Assembly (NCBI GenBank): GCA_003662305.1
Contig: QMXU01000055.1
Coordinates: forward strand, 1-6,741
Length of the DNA: 6,741 bases
Source of the DNA: Candidatus Hecatellales archaeon
GTDB taxonomy: Archaea > Thermoproteota > Bathyarchaeia > Hecatellales > Hecatellaceae
Direction of reading: 5' to 3'
The notes under the pieces: model-generated
Told to the model about the DNA's origin: nothing
Seen by the model: the letters and a program-made list of their open reading frames with translations, nothing else
Databases searched by the model: none
Program-made: the position numbers and the translations under genes
Shown here: piece by piece, positions 1-5,607 of the stretch
How positions within the stretch are numbered: the stretch's first letter is position 1
Layout of the letters: the number at the start of each line of letters is the position of its first letter

Positions 1-1128
1 AAATACGATTACAGGGAGCTCCGCGGAAGGCTTTCCAAAGCCAGCCTTGAAAGCCGACCTCTCTCCGTCTGGCGGTACAGGGAGCTCCTGCCCATCCTGG
101 ACGACAGCAAAATTGTAAGTTTAAGGGAGGGGGGAACGAAGCTTCACCACTGCCAGCGTTTGGGCGAGAAACTCGGCTTGAAAAGGCTTTACGTTAAAAC
201 GGAAGGCGACAATCCTACAGGCTCCTTCAAGGACAGAGGCATGACCGTTGGGATAACCAAGGCGTTAGAGTACGGGATGAAAGCGGTGATGTGCGCTTCT
301 ACAGGGAACACTTCAGCCTCGCTGGCGGCTTACGCTGCGAAGGCTGGGATACCATGCTTCGTAGTGATTCCCGCGGGAAAAATAGCCTTCGGGAAGCTTG
401 CTCAAGCCGTAGCCTACGGGGCTAAGATAATCCAGATAGAGGGGAACTTCGACGATGCACTCCGCCTTGTGATGGAAGCCTCCACCAAAGGCCGAATATA
501 CCTGCTCAACTCCGTTAACCCCTACAGGGTTGAAGGACAGAAAACCCTGGCCTACGAGGTGGTAGACCAGCTGGGAGGCCAGGCTCCCTCCAAGCTTATC
601 GTACCTGTGGGGAACGCTGGGAACATAAGCGCCATCTGGAAAGGCTTCAAGGAATACTTGGAGTTGGGGTTCGCTGATAGGCTTCCGCAGATGTTTGGAG
701 TTCAGGCTTCCGGGGCGGCGCCCATAGTCGAGGCTGTGAGGGAGGGAGCTGAATCTATAAGGACCGTTGAGAAGCCTGAAACCGTGGCTACAGCCATAAG
801 GATAGGCGCCCCGGTAAACTGGAGGAAGGCTTTAAGAGCCATAAGGGAGTCGAATGGAGCCGCCCTAGCCGTAGCGGACAGCGAAATCCTGGAAGGCCAG
901 AGGATGCTGGCAAGGCTTGAAGGGCTCTTCGTGGAGCCTGCCAGCGCCGCCTCCATAGCCGGGCTGAAAAAGTTTGTGGAGGAAGACTTGATAGGTGAAG
1001 ACGAAATCGTGGTGTGTGTGGCAACGGGGCACGGGCTTAAAGACCCTGATACGCCTGTGAAGTTCGGCGAGAAACCCTTGGAGGTTGAGGGAAGCCTGGA
1101 AGAGGTTGAAAGAATCCTGGAGGTTTAA
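1..1128 (+). CDS. thrC: Threonine synthase, PLP-dependent (5' end outside window)
   Basis: Threonine synthase converts O-phosphohomoserine to threonine and phosphate in the cytoplasm, the last step of threonine synthesis. The reading frame is open from base 1 through the TAA at 1126-1128, giving 375 visible residues, and the left edge cuts the gene. A TTG at 160 is only an internal leucine codon, because the residues before it are typical family sequence (YDYREL near the start, then PLSVWRYRELLP and SLREGGT). The PLP-binding lysine is in NPTGSFKDRG (visible residue 77, codon 229-231). STGNTSAS follows at about 101-108, the phosphate-binding GNAGN at 204-208, and VEPASAAS and ATGHGLKDP near the C-terminus. 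The missing part is probably the short N-terminal segment that often carries a small cysteine motif. hom follows after 5 nt, which suggests one transcript. The family call is very secure. Confidence 0.96.
   Translation, partial: KYDYRELRGRLSKASLESRPLSVWRYRELLPILDDSKIVSLREGGTKLHHCQRLGEKLGLKRLYVKTEGDNPTGSFKDRGMTVGITKALEYGMKAVMCASTGNTSASLAAYAAKAGIPCFVVIPAGKIAFGKLAQAVAYGAKIIQIEGNFDDALRLVMEASTKGRIYLLNSVNPYRVEGQKTLAYEVVDQLGGQAPSKLIVPVGNAGNISAIWKGFKEYLELGFADRLPQMFGVQASGAAPIVEAVREGAESIRTVEKPETVATAIRIGAPVNWRKALRAIRESNGAALAVADSEILEGQRMLARLEGLFVEPASAASIAGLKKFVEEDLIGEDEIVVCVATGHGLKDPDTPVKFGEKPLEVEGSLEEVERILEV
1119..1124 (+). promoter_or_regulatory. Shine-Dalgarno site of hom inside the end of thrC
   Basis: GGAGGT sits in the last sense codons of thrC and ends 9 nt before the ATG of hom at 1134. 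This is ideal spacing and supports the ATG start and coupled translation of the two genes. Confidence 0.8.
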
Positions 1129-1133
1129 AGCTT

Positions 1134-2150
1134 ATGCGGATAATTCTTTTGGGCTTCGGAACGGTTGGCCAAGGCTTTGCCAGACTTGTTTCGGAGGCTT
1201 GCTCAGAGCTTATTGGAAGCTACGGTATTAGGCCTAGGATCGTGGCTGTAGCGGACAGGGGAGGGGCTGCCGTAAACCTTAGAGGCCTGGACGTTGAAAA
1301 GCTCCTCCAAGTGAAGCGTAAGGCGGGGACGGTGGCAGCCTACCCCGACCATGGGAAGCCTGGAATCTCAGGTTTAAAGCTGGTTGAAGAGGTTCCCGGC
1401 GAAGTGGTTGTGGAGGTTACTCCTACAAATATTAGGGATGGCGAGCCTGGGCTGAGCCATATCATGGCTGCTCTTAAAGCTGGAAAGCATGTGGTCACTG
1501 CTAATAAGGGTCCTATGGCACTAGCGTTCCAAGCCCTCATGGAGCTGGCGGAATACAACGGGGTTAGCTTGAGGTTCAGCGGATGCGTTGGGGGAGGAAC
1601 GCCCATACTGGACTTTGCAGGCAAATGCCTGGCGGGAGACAAGATAATCTCCATTAAGGGGATTTTGAACGGAACTACAAACTATATTTTGACTAGGATG
1701 GCTGACGCTAAACTGGGTTTTGACGAGGCGTTAAGGGAGGCACAGGCTCAGGGGTATGCTGAAGCCGACCCATCGATGGATGTGGACGGCTGGGATTCAG
1801 CCTGCAAGCTTGTCATCCTCGCCAACTGGGTGCTGGAGCGGAAGGTTAAACTTGAAGACGTGGAAGTCAAAGGAATTAGGGGCATAACCCTTGAAGACGT
1901 TGAGGACGCTCTAAAGAAGAAGACTCACGTTAAGCTCATCGCCTACGCTGACCTAGAAACCTTGAAGGTTTCACCTGAACTTGTACCTCTGGGGCATCCT
2001 CTATGCGTGAGCGGCGTGCTGAACGCTGTATGCTTCACCTCGCAGTTCGCCGGTGAGGAAACCGTTGTTGGAAGGGGGGCTGGAGGAATAGAAACAGCCT
2101 CAGCAATCCTCAGAGACCTGATAAACATTAAGCAGGAGGCAAGCCGTTAA
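1134..2150 (+). CDS. hom: Homoserine dehydrogenase, short form without ACT domain
   Basis: Homoserine dehydrogenase reduces aspartate semialdehyde to homoserine with NAD(P)H, at the branch leading to threonine and methionine. The 338-residue product has an N-terminal Rossmann fold with GFGTVG at residues 7-12. TPTNIRDGEP follows at 96-105 and the conserved TANKGP at 122-127 (K125). The substrate/catalytic region is GTTNYILTRM at 180-189 and GYAEADPSMDVDGWD at 207-221, with E210, D216, D221 and K225 matching the known active-site pattern. The C-terminal GRGAGGIETASAILRDL is the usual nucleotide-domain ending. The protein stops there, so there is no regulatory ACT domain of the kind seen in many bacterial enzymes; feedback control would have to act on lysC or on transcription. 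The ATG start is supported by GGAGGT 9 nt upstream. It follows thrC by 5 nt and precedes lysC by 74 nt. Confidence 0.96.
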   Translation: MRIILLGFGTVGQGFARLVSEACSELIGSYGIRPRIVAVADRGGAAVNLRGLDVEKLLQVKRKAGTVAAYPDHGKPGISGLKLVEEVPGEVVVEVTPTNIRDGEPGLSHIMAALKAGKHVVTANKGPMALAFQALMELAEYNGVSLRFSGCVGGGTPILDFAGKCLAGDKIISIKGILNGTTNYILTRMADAKLGFDEALREAQAQGYAEADPSMDVDGWDSACKLVILANWVLERKVKLEDVEVKGIRGITLEDVEDALKKKTHVKLIAYADLETLKVSPELVPLGHPLCVSGVLNAVCFTSQFAGEETVVGRGAGGIETASAILRDLINIKQEASR

Positions 2151-2165
2151 GCTTCAAAGGCTTAA
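2147..2165. repeat. Inverted repeat across the hom stop codon
   Basis: TTAAGCTT, loop CAA, AGGCTTAA form a potential 8-bp stem (one G-U pair) with a 3-nt loop. The left arm contains the hom stop codon. It is followed by an A-rich stretch, not a T tract, so it does not look like an intrinsic terminator. It could protect the 3' end of a message or be part of a DNA site. The arms are directly visible; the function is unknown. Confidence 0.45.
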
Positions 2166-2224
2166 GACAAAAAGTTAATGTTTAAGGTGAAGCTGATAAA
2201 ATTAGCTTTCCCAGGTGGAAGAGT
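2151..2224 (+). promoter_or_regulatory. Only intergenic gap: possible lysC promoter/operator region
   Basis: This 74-nt interval between hom and lysC is the only non-coding stretch of any size in the window and is richer in A/T than the genes around it. The stretch around 2167-2185 (ACAAAAAGTTAATGTTTAA) could supply an archaeal BRE/TATA-like element, with a start site about 25 nt downstream near the second inverted repeat. GATAAAATTA at 2195-2204 is a second candidate, which would place the start very near the coding start. Neither matches a strong TATA consensus, so a separate lysC promoter is a suggestion only; read-through from hom is equally possible. Confidence 0.35.
2190..2208. repeat. 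Inverted repeat just upstream of lysC
   Basis: AAGCTGAT, loop AAA, ATTAGCTT form an 8-bp stem with a 3-nt loop (one G-U pair in RNA), or a nearly perfect 19-bp palindromic DNA site. It ends 4 nt before the likely lysC Shine-Dalgarno site at 2213-2218. Its place between the possible TATA element and the start codon suits a repressor operator or a leader hairpin that affects ribosome access. The sequence symmetry is certain; the role is inferred. Confidence 0.45.
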
Positions 2225-3631
2225 TTGAGGCTTGTGATGAAGTTCGGAGGAAGCTCTCTGGCGTCTAGGGAAGGCTTCAAGCAGGCCTGCACCATCGTTG
2301 AAGGCCACCACAGGAAAGGAGACCTTGTAGCGGTGGTGGTTTCAGCCCTAGGCGACACCACAGACAGGCTGCTGGAAGCCTGCGATAGGGCTGCCGGGGG
2401 AGACAGGAAGCTGGTGGAAGCCTTCCTGAAAAGCTTACAGGCTAAACACCTGGAAAACTGCGGCTGGATAGCGGAGGGAGACGCCAGAAGGAAGGCTGAA
2501 GAAGCCGTATCAGCCATGATTGGGGAGCTTAGAGAGGTTCTCATGGGCGTCGCCTGCATCGCCGAGGCCACTCCAAGGGTTAGAGACTACGTGCTCTCCT
2601 TCGGGGAGAGGCTTTCAGCCCCCATCTTCAAGGCAGCCCTAGAATCGAGAGGCTTAAAGTCTGAATGGTTTACAGGTAAAGACGCGGGGATCGTTACCGA
2701 CTCAAACTTTGGGAACGCTAAGCCGCTGGTGGAGTTGACTCTACACCAGGTTAAGCGTAGGGTTGGAAAGCCTTACGATGAAGGCGTTATCCCCGTGGTT
2801 TCAGGCTTCATAGGAGCTGACCAGAAGGGGCATGTAACCACGCTTGGAAGAGGAGGCTCGGACCTTACGGCTTCCCTGCTTGGAGCCGCACTAAACGCTG
2901 ACGAGGTATGGCTTTGGACAGACGTAAACGGGATTATGACGGCAGATCCGAAGGTTGAGCCTTCAGCCAGAACCATCAAGCAGCTTTCCTACCAGGAGGC
3001 TATGGAGATGACCTTCTTTGGGGCTAAGGGAATCCATCCGAAGGCTGTAGAGGTGGCTATGGACAGAGGGCTGCCCTTAAGGGTGAAGAACACCTTCAAT
3101 CCTGAAGGACCTCACACGCTGATAACTATGGAAGCCGAAGTGAAAACAGGCTTCACAGCTAAAGCCGTATCGCTCATCCAGGAGGTCGCCCTGATAACCG
3201 TTGGAGGAGCAGGCCTAGCTGGAGCGCCGGAAGTCGCTGCGGAACTCTTCCAGATTCTAAGCGAGAAAAGAACGAATATTCTTATGATTTCGCAGGGCTC
3301 CTCGGAGGCTAACATTTCCTTCGCTGTTTCAAGGGACCCGGTGGACGAGCTTGTACCGCTCTTGGAGATGAGGCTGCTTGGAGGGAAAACCGTGAGGCAG
3401 ATTGACGTTGAAGAGGACGTATGCATTGTGGCTCTGGTTGGAGCTGGAATGAAGGGGACCCCCGGCATAGCGGCAAGGGTTTTCAAGGCTGTAGCAACTG
3501 AGGGAGTAAACATTAGAATGATAGCTCAGGGCTCCTCAGAGCTGAACATATCCTTCGTGGTTAAACGGGAGGACGGCCCTAAGGCTGTTAAAGCCCTCCA
3601 CCGCGAGTTTAAACTTGGAGAGTCCAGCTAA
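2225..3631 (+). CDS. lysC: Aspartate kinase with two C-terminal ACT domains
   Basis: Aspartate kinase phosphorylates aspartate to aspartyl phosphate, the entry step to threonine, methionine and lysine. The 468-residue protein begins with the signature KFGGSS (6-11). It continues with SFGERLS at 125-131, the nucleotide/substrate loop GRGGSD at 208-213, and TDVNGIMTADP at 232-242. Two ACT domains follow at roughly 320-370 and 398-450, with the matching ligand-site motifs QGSSEANISF and QGSSELNISF, so end-product feedback inhibition is expected. Threonine is the likelier effector because of the neighbours, but lysine cannot be excluded. There is no fused homoserine dehydrogenase. I chose TTG 2225 because AGGTGG at 2213-2218 is 6 nt upstream and related kinases often start with a few residues before MKFGG. 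GTG 2234 and ATG 2237 (preceded by GAGG) are alternatives. The gene symbol is generic for aspartokinase. The stop overlaps the convergent phosphatase gene. Confidence 0.95.
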   Translation: MRLVMKFGGSSLASREGFKQACTIVEGHHRKGDLVAVVVSALGDTTDRLLEACDRAAGGDRKLVEAFLKSLQAKHLENCGWIAEGDARRKAEEAVSAMIGELREVLMGVACIAEATPRVRDYVLSFGERLSAPIFKAALESRGLKSEWFTGKDAGIVTDSNFGNAKPLVELTLHQVKRRVGKPYDEGVIPVVSGFIGADQKGHVTTLGRGGSDLTASLLGAALNADEVWLWTDVNGIMTADPKVEPSARTIKQLSYQEAMEMTFFGAKGIHPKAVEVAMDRGLPLRVKNTFNPEGPHTLITMEAEVKTGFTAKAVSLIQEVALITVGGAGLAGAPEVAAELFQILSEKRTNILMISQGSSEANISFAVSRDPVDELVPLLEMRLLGGKTVRQIDVEEDVCIVALVGAGMKGTPGIAARVFKAVATEGVNIRMIAQGSSELNISFVVKREDGPKAVKALHREFKLGESS

Positions 3632-4314
3632 ACTTTCTCTCCGATTTTCTTGAGAATCTCCTCTGGGAAGTCTTTCACGGCTTTTAGGGCTGAAGCCTCG
3701 TCAAGCCCTGAGCCTAAAGCTATCTTGAAGGCGTCCTCCTGTCCTACGAAGTCTTCCGGGCTGTGGAAGTCGGTGTTCACCACCAGTTTTCCTCCAGCCT
3801 CCTTCACGGTTTTTGCGACGTGGCCGTTGGTGAGGCAGTGTCCTTTCCTAGTTGAAAGCTCCAGGTAGACACCGTTGGAGGCAGCCTTTTCGCATTCCTC
3901 AAGGGTTACGAGTCCTGGGTGGGCTAGGATGTCGACTTCAGGCGTGGTGACGGCGGAAAGGTTTGTTCCAGGGGTTACAGGCTCGACGAGGGTTTCCCCG
4001 TGGACTACTACCAGTTGTGCTCCAAGCCTTCTGGCTCTTGAGGCTAGAACAGGTATGCTTACCGGGGGCACATGGGTTATTTCAACTCCCACGTAGATTT
4101 CAATTTCGTAGCTGTGCTTTTCAGCTTCCTTCTTGAAGGTTAAGGCTTTACTTAGAACCCAGTCGAGGTTCGAATGGTCAACATGGTCTGTTATGGCTAT
4201 GGCCTTGAAGCCCAGGCTTTCAGCTCTCCTCGCAATTTCGCTCGGAAGCAGAACTCCGTCGCTTAGAAGGGAGTGCATGTGAAGGTCTATACGTCTGCCA
4301 AGCCTTCTCTCCAC
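3628..4314 (-). CDS. PHP-family metallophosphatase, candidate histidinol-phosphate phosphatase
   Basis: The 228-residue protein is a PHP-domain metal-dependent phosphoesterase of the type often labelled histidinol-phosphate phosphatase-like. The metal-site motifs are all present in order: DLHMHSLLSDG (H12, H14, D19), ITDHVDHS (H44), GVEITH (E78), VVHGE (H105), AHPG (H132) and NTDFHS (D182, H184). This predicts an active enzyme with a two- or three-metal centre in the cytoplasm. No signal peptide or membrane segment is seen. Its position as last gene of the his cluster makes histidinol phosphate a plausible substrate, yielding the histidinol used by HisD. PHP proteins also act on other substrates, so this is an inference from context. 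The GTG start at 4314 is required, since the next Met lies inside the first metal motif. It follows hisI by 2 nt, and its TAG stop overlaps the lysC stop. Confidence 0.87.
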   Translation of the reverse strand: MERRLGRRIDLHMHSLLSDGVLLPSEIARRAESLGFKAIAITDHVDHSNLDWVLSKALTFKKEAEKHSYEIEIYVGVEITHVPPVSIPVLASRARRLGAQLVVVHGETLVEPVTPGTNLSAVTTPEVDILAHPGLVTLEECEKAASNGVYLELSTRKGHCLTNGHVAKTVKEAGGKLVVNTDFHSPEDFVGQEDAFKIALGSGLDEASALKAVKDFPEEILKKIGEKV

Positions 4315-4316
4315 GC

Positions 4317-4688
4317 CTATACACCTCCTACCTCCCTAATATTCCTGTGGAAGCAGGATTTCCTTCCGAGGTGGCAGGCTACACCTATCTGCTGAACCTT
4401 CGCCAGCAGGGCGTCCCCGTCGCAGTCCACGAAGACCTCGCGGACAAGCTGGTAGTTCCCGGAGGTTTCTCCTTTAAGCCAAAGCTGGTTTCGGCTGGTA
4501 CTCCAGTAGTGCATGAGGCCTGTTGTAAGGGTTTTCTCCACAGCCTCCCTGTTGGCGTAGGCCACCATTAAGACTTCCCCTGTGAGGACGTCCTGGGCTA
4601 CTACTGTTAGAAGTCCGTTCTTCCGGTAGTTCAGCCTTCCAGCAGCTTCCTTCGCCTGGGAGGCATCCATCAGCGGCTTAGCCTTCAA
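4317..4688 (-). CDS. hisI: Phosphoribosyl-AMP cyclohydrolase
   Basis: HisI hydrolyses the purine ring of phosphoribosyl-AMP to give ProFAR, step 3 of histidine synthesis. This is the stand-alone enzyme, not fused to HisE. With the TTG 4688 start it has 123 residues, a normal length. Visible family motifs are the segment LLTVVAQDVLTGEVLMVAY, then WLKGETSGN at about 70-78, and DCDGD at 88-92 with the acidic Mg ligands and the first zinc cysteine (C89). GVACHLGRKSCF supplies the other zinc cysteines (C105, C112). The start is uncertain: the frame is open to a TTG at 4706, but GGAGGG at 4695-4700 is 6 nt before TTG 4688, which overlaps the hisH stop by 11 nt. ATG 4670 (117 residues) is the main alternative but has only a weak upstream site. 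The identity of the enzyme is not affected. Confidence 0.94.
   Translation of the reverse strand: MKAKPLMDASQAKEAAGRLNYRKNGLLTVVAQDVLTGEVLMVAYANREAVEKTLTTGLMHYWSTSRNQLWLKGETSGNYQLVREVFVDCDGDALLAKVQQIGVACHLGRKSCFHRNIREVGGV
4322..4328 (-). promoter_or_regulatory. Shine-Dalgarno site fixing the GTG start of the PHP gene
   Basis: GGAGGTG on the minus strand lies in the last codons of hisI, 7 nt before the GTG at 4314. It confirms that non-ATG start and suggests coupling of the phosphatase to hisI translation. Confidence 0.8.
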
Positions 4689-5295
4689 CCACAACCCTCC
4701 AAACAAAGTTTTTCAGGATTTTCAGTCCTTGAAGCCCGCTTTTCTCGGGGTGAAACTGGGTTCCATAAACTTTTCCAGCTCCCACCACCGCGGGGAACTC
4801 GATTCCGTAGTCTGTGGTGGCTAGGCTGTATTCTTCAGGGGTTTCAGCCACGTAGGAGTGGACGAAGTAGAAGTATTCCCCGGTTTTCACGCCTTCAAGC
4901 AGGGGGGCTTCCCTTACGATTTTGATACTGTTCCAGCCCATGTGAGGCTTTTTAACACCTTTAGGAAGCTCGACGACTTTACCCTTGAAGAACTTCAGTC
5001 CAGGGGTTAAACCTTTCTCGAGGCTTTCCTCGAAAAGCAGCTGCATTCCAAGGCATATGCCCAGAAGAGGCTTACCCTCCTTTAGGGCGTTTAAAAGCTT
5101 GTCCTTGTAGGGTTGAAGAAAGCTCATAGCAGGCTTGAAGGCTCCTACTCCAGGCAGAACTATGGCGTCAGCCTCCAAGGCTTCGTTCAGGCTTGAGGTT
5201 ATGACGGAGTTTCCTCCAGCCCTTTCGATGCCCATCTTGATGCTCATAAGGTTTCCTACTCCGTAGTCGACTATGGCTATTTTAGGCTTCTCCAA
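4678..5295 (-). CDS. hisH: Imidazole-glycerol-phosphate synthase, glutaminase subunit
   Basis: HisH is the class I glutamine amidotransferase subunit that releases ammonia from glutamine for HisF, which makes imidazole-glycerol phosphate and AICAR. The 205-residue length is typical. Motifs in order are IVDYGVGNL (8-16), LPGVGAF (47-53), the nucleophile GICLGMQLLF with C81, PHMGWN (117-122), and GTQFHPEKSG with the triad members H182 and E184, so it should be active. The TTG start at 5295 is compelled: an in-frame TGA (the hisE stop) lies four codons before it, and the next Met would remove the DYGxGN motif. AGGTGA at 5305-5310 is 9 nt upstream. The partner hisF is not next to it in this window, which is somewhat unusual, and must be elsewhere. 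It overlaps the probable hisI start by 11 nt. Confidence 0.96.
   Translation of the reverse strand: MEKPKIAIVDYGVGNLMSIKMGIERAGGNSVITSSLNEALEADAIVLPGVGAFKPAMSFLQPYKDKLLNALKEGKPLLGICLGMQLLFEESLEKGLTPGLKFFKGKVVELPKGVKKPHMGWNSIKIVREAPLLEGVKTGEYFYFVHSYVAETPEEYSLATTDYGIEFPAVVGAGKVYGTQFHPEKSGLQGLKILKNFVWRVVVEG
4695..4700 (-). promoter_or_regulatory. Shine-Dalgarno site that decides the hisI start
   Basis: GGAGGG on the minus strand, inside the end of hisH, is 6 nt from TTG 4688 but 24 nt from ATG 4670. It therefore favours the TTG start for hisI. It directly abuts TTG 4694 and lies downstream of TTG 4706, so it cannot serve those. Confidence 0.6.
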
Positions 5296-5304
5296 CCCGG
5301 GCTT

Positions 5305-5310
5305 TCACCT
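5305..5310 (-). promoter_or_regulatory. Shine-Dalgarno site of hisH that contains the hisE stop
   Basis: AGGTGA on the minus strand includes the TGA stop of hisE and lies 9 nt before the TTG of hisH. Ribosomes finishing hisE would stop exactly on the binding site for hisH, a clear arrangement for coupled translation. Confidence 0.75.
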
Positions 5311-5607
5311 CAGCTTCCTACGTCCTTTAAGCTCCCTGAAAACCTCCTCTAAGGGTATCTGCTTGTAGGCGAGAAGAACCATTACGTGGAAGATTAAGTC
5401 TGCAGCCTCGTGGACTACTTCGTTTTCGCCTTTAAACTCTGCTGCTTCCACTAGCTCTCCAGCTTCCTCCGAAATCTTCTCCAGTATGCCTCTCAAGCCT
5501 TTAGCCATTAGGCTTGAAACGTAGGAGACCTCCTTCGGGTGAACCCTCCTATCCTCGAGAACCCTGAAAACCTCCTCCAAGATTCCGCTTTCAGCCAACC
5601 TTTCCAC
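5305..5607 (-). CDS. hisE: Phosphoribosyl-ATP pyrophosphohydrolase
   Basis: HisE removes pyrophosphate from phosphoribosyl-ATP to give phosphoribosyl-AMP, step 2 of histidine synthesis and the reaction directly before HisI. It is a small all-alpha MazG-like enzyme. With the GTG 5607 start it has 100 residues, the usual size. Characteristic segments are LEDRR near the N-terminus, the metal-binding EEAGELVEAA (E47, E48, E51) and HEAADLIFHVMVLLA (E67, D70). The start is uncertain: the frame is open to TTG 5634, but AGGAGAGGT at 5617-5625 is 9 nt before GTG 5607, while the region before 5634 has only a weak site. TTG 5598 is also possible. The chosen start overlaps the hisD stop by 17 nt. hisH follows in the same reading frame after the TGA and three sense codons. 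The family call is firm. Confidence 0.93.
   Translation of the reverse strand: MERLAESGILEEVFRVLEDRRVHPKEVSYVSSLMAKGLRGILEKISEEAGELVEAAEFKGENEVVHEAADLIFHVMVLLAYKQIPLEEVFRELKGRRKLR

Noticed and set aside
160..162. TTG at 160 as the start of threonine synthase
   Set aside because: The frame is open to base 1 and the residues before 160 are typical threonine synthase sequence, so the gene is cut by the window edge.
1340..1654. Antisense 104-codon open frame inside hom, and similar frames inside thrC, lysC, hisD and the PHP gene
   Set aside because: They have no recognisable domains, are Ser/Pro/Ala/Thr-rich in the way expected of antisense frames, and lie fully inside well-supported genes.
3606..3615. 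10-bp palindrome AGTTTAAACT near the 3' end of lysC
   Set aside because: It lies within coding sequence, has no loop or partner site and can arise by chance; no function can be argued.
3634..3651. Pyrimidine-rich stretch after lysC as a U-rich terminator
   Set aside because: It is a mixed C/T tract inside the convergent coding sequence, with no long T run or preceding hairpin. It may help termination but cannot be supported as a feature.
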